Below are positions 60,071 to 64,000 of a stretch of DNA of 64,000 nucleotides, piece after piece. This stretch comes from Biomphalaria glabrata (lineage: Eukaryota > Mollusca > Gastropoda > Planorbidae). A program made the translations under genes and the position numbers. The notes under the pieces were generated by a model. That model worked only from the letters and a program-made list of their open reading frames with translations. It did no database searches and was not told the DNA's origin. The stretch covers positions 26,446,378-26,510,377 of the forward strand of contig NC_074713.1 of NCBI RefSeq assembly GCF_947242115.1, written 5' to 3'. How positions within the stretch are numbered: the first letter of the stretch is position 1; each line of letters begins with the position of its first letter.

Positions 60071-61231
60071 AATATCTGTGTAGTGAGAGGCATTATTTAA
60101 TGCTGCCTAAAGAAGGGTGAGCTTTGTTTAAAAATGTGAGAGAGTGTGTGTTGGGGGGCGGGGTTCGGATTGGTATAGTACGCTTTGTGGAGATGTGTTT
60201 CTCTAATATAATCTTTGTCTCTAAAAAATGCCTTTATAGAAAGTCAAGATCTATGACAAATATAAAAATGCCTATGTCAAAAGTTTGGACTAAATTGCCA
60301 ATAGCGATGTTGCGTCTTACAAACTGCATTGCGGGAGGAAGAAACCTTATATGATACATTGTGTAGTGAGGAGACATTATCATACGCTAGGGTGCAATGG
60401 GTGATCTAATAACGATGTACTCTGTTTCAAACTGTGTATTTCTGCCCTTTCAATGGAGCGATCAAAAAAGAAGATGGGTGTCTTAAAGTCCGGGAATGAG
60501 GGTTTTCTATTGGAGGATGCCCAAAATCTTATTGTAACGCTGGCTGTTTTACTGAATGATAAAAAAAAAGATTCGGATCAAACTAGCCAGAAATGCGTTG
60601 TGACTTAGTGCTTTAGTAATTCATGGGGTCTAAGAAGTTTGTGGTGTGCAGGTTCAGCTGTTTCAATAGAAGATACAACGGCCACAAAGTGCAGTTGGAG
60701 AGAGGTGCTTGTGTATTGTGGGATCGACGATAGAAAGACCAGAAAGCTACAATTGAAGTCGTTTTGCGGGCTGTTCGATTTAAGATTGACAGAGAGTCAG
60801 AGATGAAAATGGGGTCTTAATTTGAGGACCAGAAAAAAAAATTATGTCGGGAGTCACGGAATGCTGTAATGCGGGCCCTTTTTTTAAAAGATAAAATGTC
60901 ATATAAGCTTATGTCTACACTAGAACGTGCTATATCCTTTACTCTATTTGCCTGTTGTAGATATAGGAATTTGTTCTGTAGTTTGGTTCTTAAAACTGAA
61001 GATAGAAGTTTTCTTGTGGGCAAAGAGCAGATTCATATACTCGTCTACAGCCATAGTGTTTGTGCCTCTTCATTTAGACAGTTTATTTAGAAGAAAGTGT
61101 TCAACAAATTGATGACGTAATCTTATCTATACCATAATGCAATCTTGAAACTTTTGTTCAGAGACTCCAAGACTTCTAAATAAAAAAAACAAGATAATGA
61201 ATTGGGTCTTGACAAAGTACTTCTAGCATTG
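60071..61231. other. Intergenic sequence, no gene recognised
   Basis: Less AT-rich than its surroundings in places (60380-60860), with short open stretches on both strands that match no family I know. It could be an old duplicated or mobile sequence; no support either way. Confidence 0.35.
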
Positions 61232-61239
61232 CTCTAGTA

Positions 61240-62891
61240 CAGGGTGGGCAACCTTTTTGTATCGAGGGCCGCATTAAAAAAAGTTTGGGAATAGCGGGCC
61301 GCATATATATATATATATATATACAAAGCTTGCTGTGTACATATATACACTATATTATATTCACGTTTGTTTCCTTTTTTCACACTCCACGTTGAATTAC
61401 AACAAGAGTTAGCAATTTTTTTAACCAATTTTAATTTTTTTTTTAATTGCTGTTTTTTATATCACAATATCCCCACAAATATACATTTGTACTTAATGTG
61501 CACTATTTTAATTCTTACACTCGTGCATAATGTTCCGGAACTGCGGAACAAGCTTACTAGTTGTTACCCCTGTGACTGCTGTCAAATTAGTCAATCAACA
61601 TTGACAAGTGAATATACTATTTTAGTTTCCACAAAAAAAGTTGCTTGCTCACTGAATGAGACAATATATGTTCCGGAAGTTAAATGTCGGGACGAGCGAA
61701 ACCTTCCCTTGTGGAGCATAACCAGAGAATGCTGACCATGTTCTTCAATGGTGCATACTAAATCAAGAGACCCGAACAAGACTCTTCAAGGAATATTCGG
61801 AGAACTGCCTGATCTGGAAACTCCTTCGCAGTTCATATCTTATTACTGATCTGAACCCTCCAACATGTAAATTAGAACGAAGAAGAATAACTGATGAATG
61901 TGTACCCAAATAGTGTGAACAGCAGCAAAGCTTTTTTAAGAGTGGAAATACAGCTTCTGGCACCCATAAGACTCCCGTGTTAGTACTGACTGGAACTTCT
62001 CTTTGCTTTGAGTTATGTCCTCTGGATCGGCTTCTGTGCTAAATGGTGAGCTGATTGTATTGTAAACTGGTTCTTGACGTCTTAAAATTTGCTATTATAA
62101 ATTGCACAATAAAGGAATCTTTATAAGTGTTGTACTTTAATCATTTCACTAAAAATTGTTTCACCTTTCAGCAAAGGAAAATGACAAATACTATTTTCTT
62201 TTGCTTGCTTGTAGAAATGGAAAAGTCTTGTTTGAAAAGATTTAACATGTATTTACATTTCATATGTTAACAATCAATTGCAATAGCAATTATAAGTTAA
62301 ATAAAACATGAAATTTGTCTTCCACTCTTCGTTAGAAATATTGGTAACAAAGTCACAGTCAGTGTCCTTCAAGGAACAAAGCACTTTCTTCCTTGAGATT
62401 TTATATTGTTCTCATTTGCCTTGCCTATGCTTAGATAGCAGATATATTGAATTATTTATTCAAAATCAGACTACCAGTGGTTAACAACCCTAAACCTATT
62501 AATCTTGCATATTATTGCAGCATGTGCTATTCAATGTTGAAATTATATGCAGCTTTGTGCAAACTTTCTTGTTTCGAATTTATAATTTTCAGTCAAAGAT
62601 ATAGCTCCATCAGTTGTTTCACTTGCCATCTTGTTCCAAGCCTACCCAACACTCAGACATTGTGTCTTCAATTGTGTGTTTCGATGTATAGCCAATAATC
62701 ATTAGTCTTCGTTTACTTAAAACTTTTTATAATGAGACAGTTTCAATAATTTATATAAATGTTATTTATAATATTTGCATTTTTCTATCTTTATACTGTG
62801 GGCAAACCTGATTACTGTAGGTGTCGGCGGGCCGCATAAAGCACCACGGCGGGCCGCATGTGGCCCGCGGGCCGTAATTTGCCCACCCCTG
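61240..62891 (-). mobile_element. hAT-type DNA transposon, decayed copy F
   Basis: Ends CAGGGTGGGCAACC and TTGCCCACCCCTG enclose 1652 bp, with an exact 8-bp duplication CTCTAGTA (61232-61239, 62892-62899). It aligns with copy E along its length (for example the AGCAGCAAAGCTTTTTTAAG and ATACAGCTTCTGGCA stretches). The reverse strand near 62585-62640 reads KMASETTDGAISLTEN, the hAT TTDGA motif. A 122-codon forward frame at 61367 and other small frames are not taken as genes. Confidence 0.88.
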
Positions 62892-63031
62892 CTCTAGTAT
62901 CATGCCCAGTTGCTCATAGCTCAACTAAACAAACAAAACATCTGTTGCACATTCTCACGGTCATTTGTTTTTTAGATAAGTTTTTTTTTTGAGCTTACGT
63001 ATTGACCTCGAGGGCGCATTAAGAGACCAGA

Positions 63032-63080
63032 ATGAAGTTCCTAGTAAAGTTTGTGGCTATTGCTTTGTGCTTTTGTCTGG
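63032..63080 (+). CDS. Signal-peptide exon of a sixth lectin-cluster gene (partial)
   Basis: ATG opens MKFLVKFVAIALCFCL, a typical hydrophobic signal peptide, followed by G and a GTATGT donor in phase 1. Length, phase and ending match exon 1 of the five lectins, and gene 1 (MKYFTKLFIV) is especially similar. No exon with a CTLD follows before the window ends at 64000, so the rest would lie beyond. It could instead belong to another secreted protein. Confidence 0.65.
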
Positions 63081-63245
63081 GTATGTAATGTCTAGTAAAA
63101 CTTTTTTCAGTCTACCAACATTGTTTTCTTGCATTATTCACATTTTGGACTGGCTATGTGCAGACAAGTGTTCTTACAGAATGTAGTACCAAATACTCTT
63201 CCCTCTTTCTTACACACACACACTTTCTCTCTCACACACACACTT

Positions 63246-63279
<34 letters not shown>

Positions 63280-64000
63280 ACATAAAAACATATTGGGTCG
63301 AAATTGCAAAAAAAGTCGTTTTTGGCAACTTTAACTGCTGGTTTCGATCAAGAAAATATCTTAGTTGTCGTAGACCAAAGTATGTAGTAACAGGTTAGAT
63401 TTTATACCTTTCTATCTAGCACACCATATGTAGTGTGCATTCGTCTAGATAGAAAAAAAATATATATATATTAAGCTTGTTTGTGGTGGATGTCTACTAG
63501 AATATTTGGAATATTTGGAATACTAATTTGCTTCTAGCATTGTATTTCCATCACTGCCCGACGTGCAAATTGTCTCCTCATTACTGGGCATGACGTCTGC
63601 TGAAAAAAGGAAACACGATTTGCTAGCGAGCACAATAGACCTTCGACATTCATTTACATATTCGCACGCATTCATACGCACCAATACAAACTTAAACACA
63701 TTTATTTTATCGCCATCATCATCAAACTCCATTTGAGTGAGGGCTTGAAAGGCTCAAATCCTCTCTCGCAAAAGCTCTGGACAGAAAGCCTGCTGTGTTC
63801 AGTAGTGCATACATGTCACCATAAAGGTAAAGAATTTTTGGTTTCCCAGACGGAGATGAGGATGGTGGTGACCTACCAATCTGTAACAAAATACTAGTAT
63901 TATCTTTATTACTGTAATGACGATATTACTATAATCCCTTACAATGTTTTATAATATACAATAGATACTATAATAATAATGCGTTTTTTTTCTTCAGCAT
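63081..64000 (+). other. Presumed intron of gene 6
   Basis: Holds a (CT/CA) microsatellite at about 63211-63283. No CTLD-coding exon, LINE motif or SINE head was recognised in the remaining 700 bp. Confidence 0.45.

Overview
The window looks like a piece of a mollusc genome, most likely a freshwater pulmonate snail. This is inferred from secreted C-type lectins split by introns, AT-rich DNA, several tRNA-derived SINE families and abundant decayed non-LTR and hAT elements. No search could be run, so the species is not established.

The host genes form a cluster of six C-type lectin paralogues. Each has a tiny first exon coding for a signal peptide, then a phase-1 intron, then one exon with the whole mature protein. 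The mature part is a C-type lectin-like domain (CTLD), a short Ser/Thr/Val-rich linker and a six-cysteine tail with antistasin-like spacing. Gene 1 (280-2439, +) and gene 5 (56916-59363, +) form one subfamily. Gene 2 (25643-27192, -), gene 3 (38414-45830, -) and gene 4 (50349-51987, +) form another. Gene 4 carries an in-frame stop. Gene 6 shows only its signal-peptide exon (63032-63080, +) before the window ends. Genes 3 and 4 are head to head. All lack the standard EPN/QPD and WND motifs for calcium-dependent sugar binding, so their ligands cannot be read from sequence.

The remainder is repeats. From 2.4 to 11.3 kb lie a LINE fragment, a solo LTR, SINEs, an 8-bp-TSD hAT element and a Rex1/CR1-like LINE. 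From 11.4 to 22.4 kb lies one antisense LINE copy whose reverse transcriptase is split by a 9.25-kb minisatellite of about 343 copies of a 27-bp unit. The unit appears to be amplified from the LINE's own codons. From 23 to 24.6, 40.9 to 43.2 and 46.4 to 50.0 kb lie three members of one terminal-inverted-repeat family with CATGGGCGTAGCCAGG ends. They are full of internal terminus-like motifs, and the third holds a second nested element and two satellites. Further tandem arrays have 17-, 12- and 25-bp units. The 50-63 kb part carries lectin genes 4-6, more SINE/LINE debris, a second solo LTR and another hAT copy.

No rRNA gene, functional tRNA gene, CRISPR array or operon is seen. Almost all long open frames outside the lectin exons come from tandem repeats whose period is a multiple of three, or from antisense of the lectin exons.
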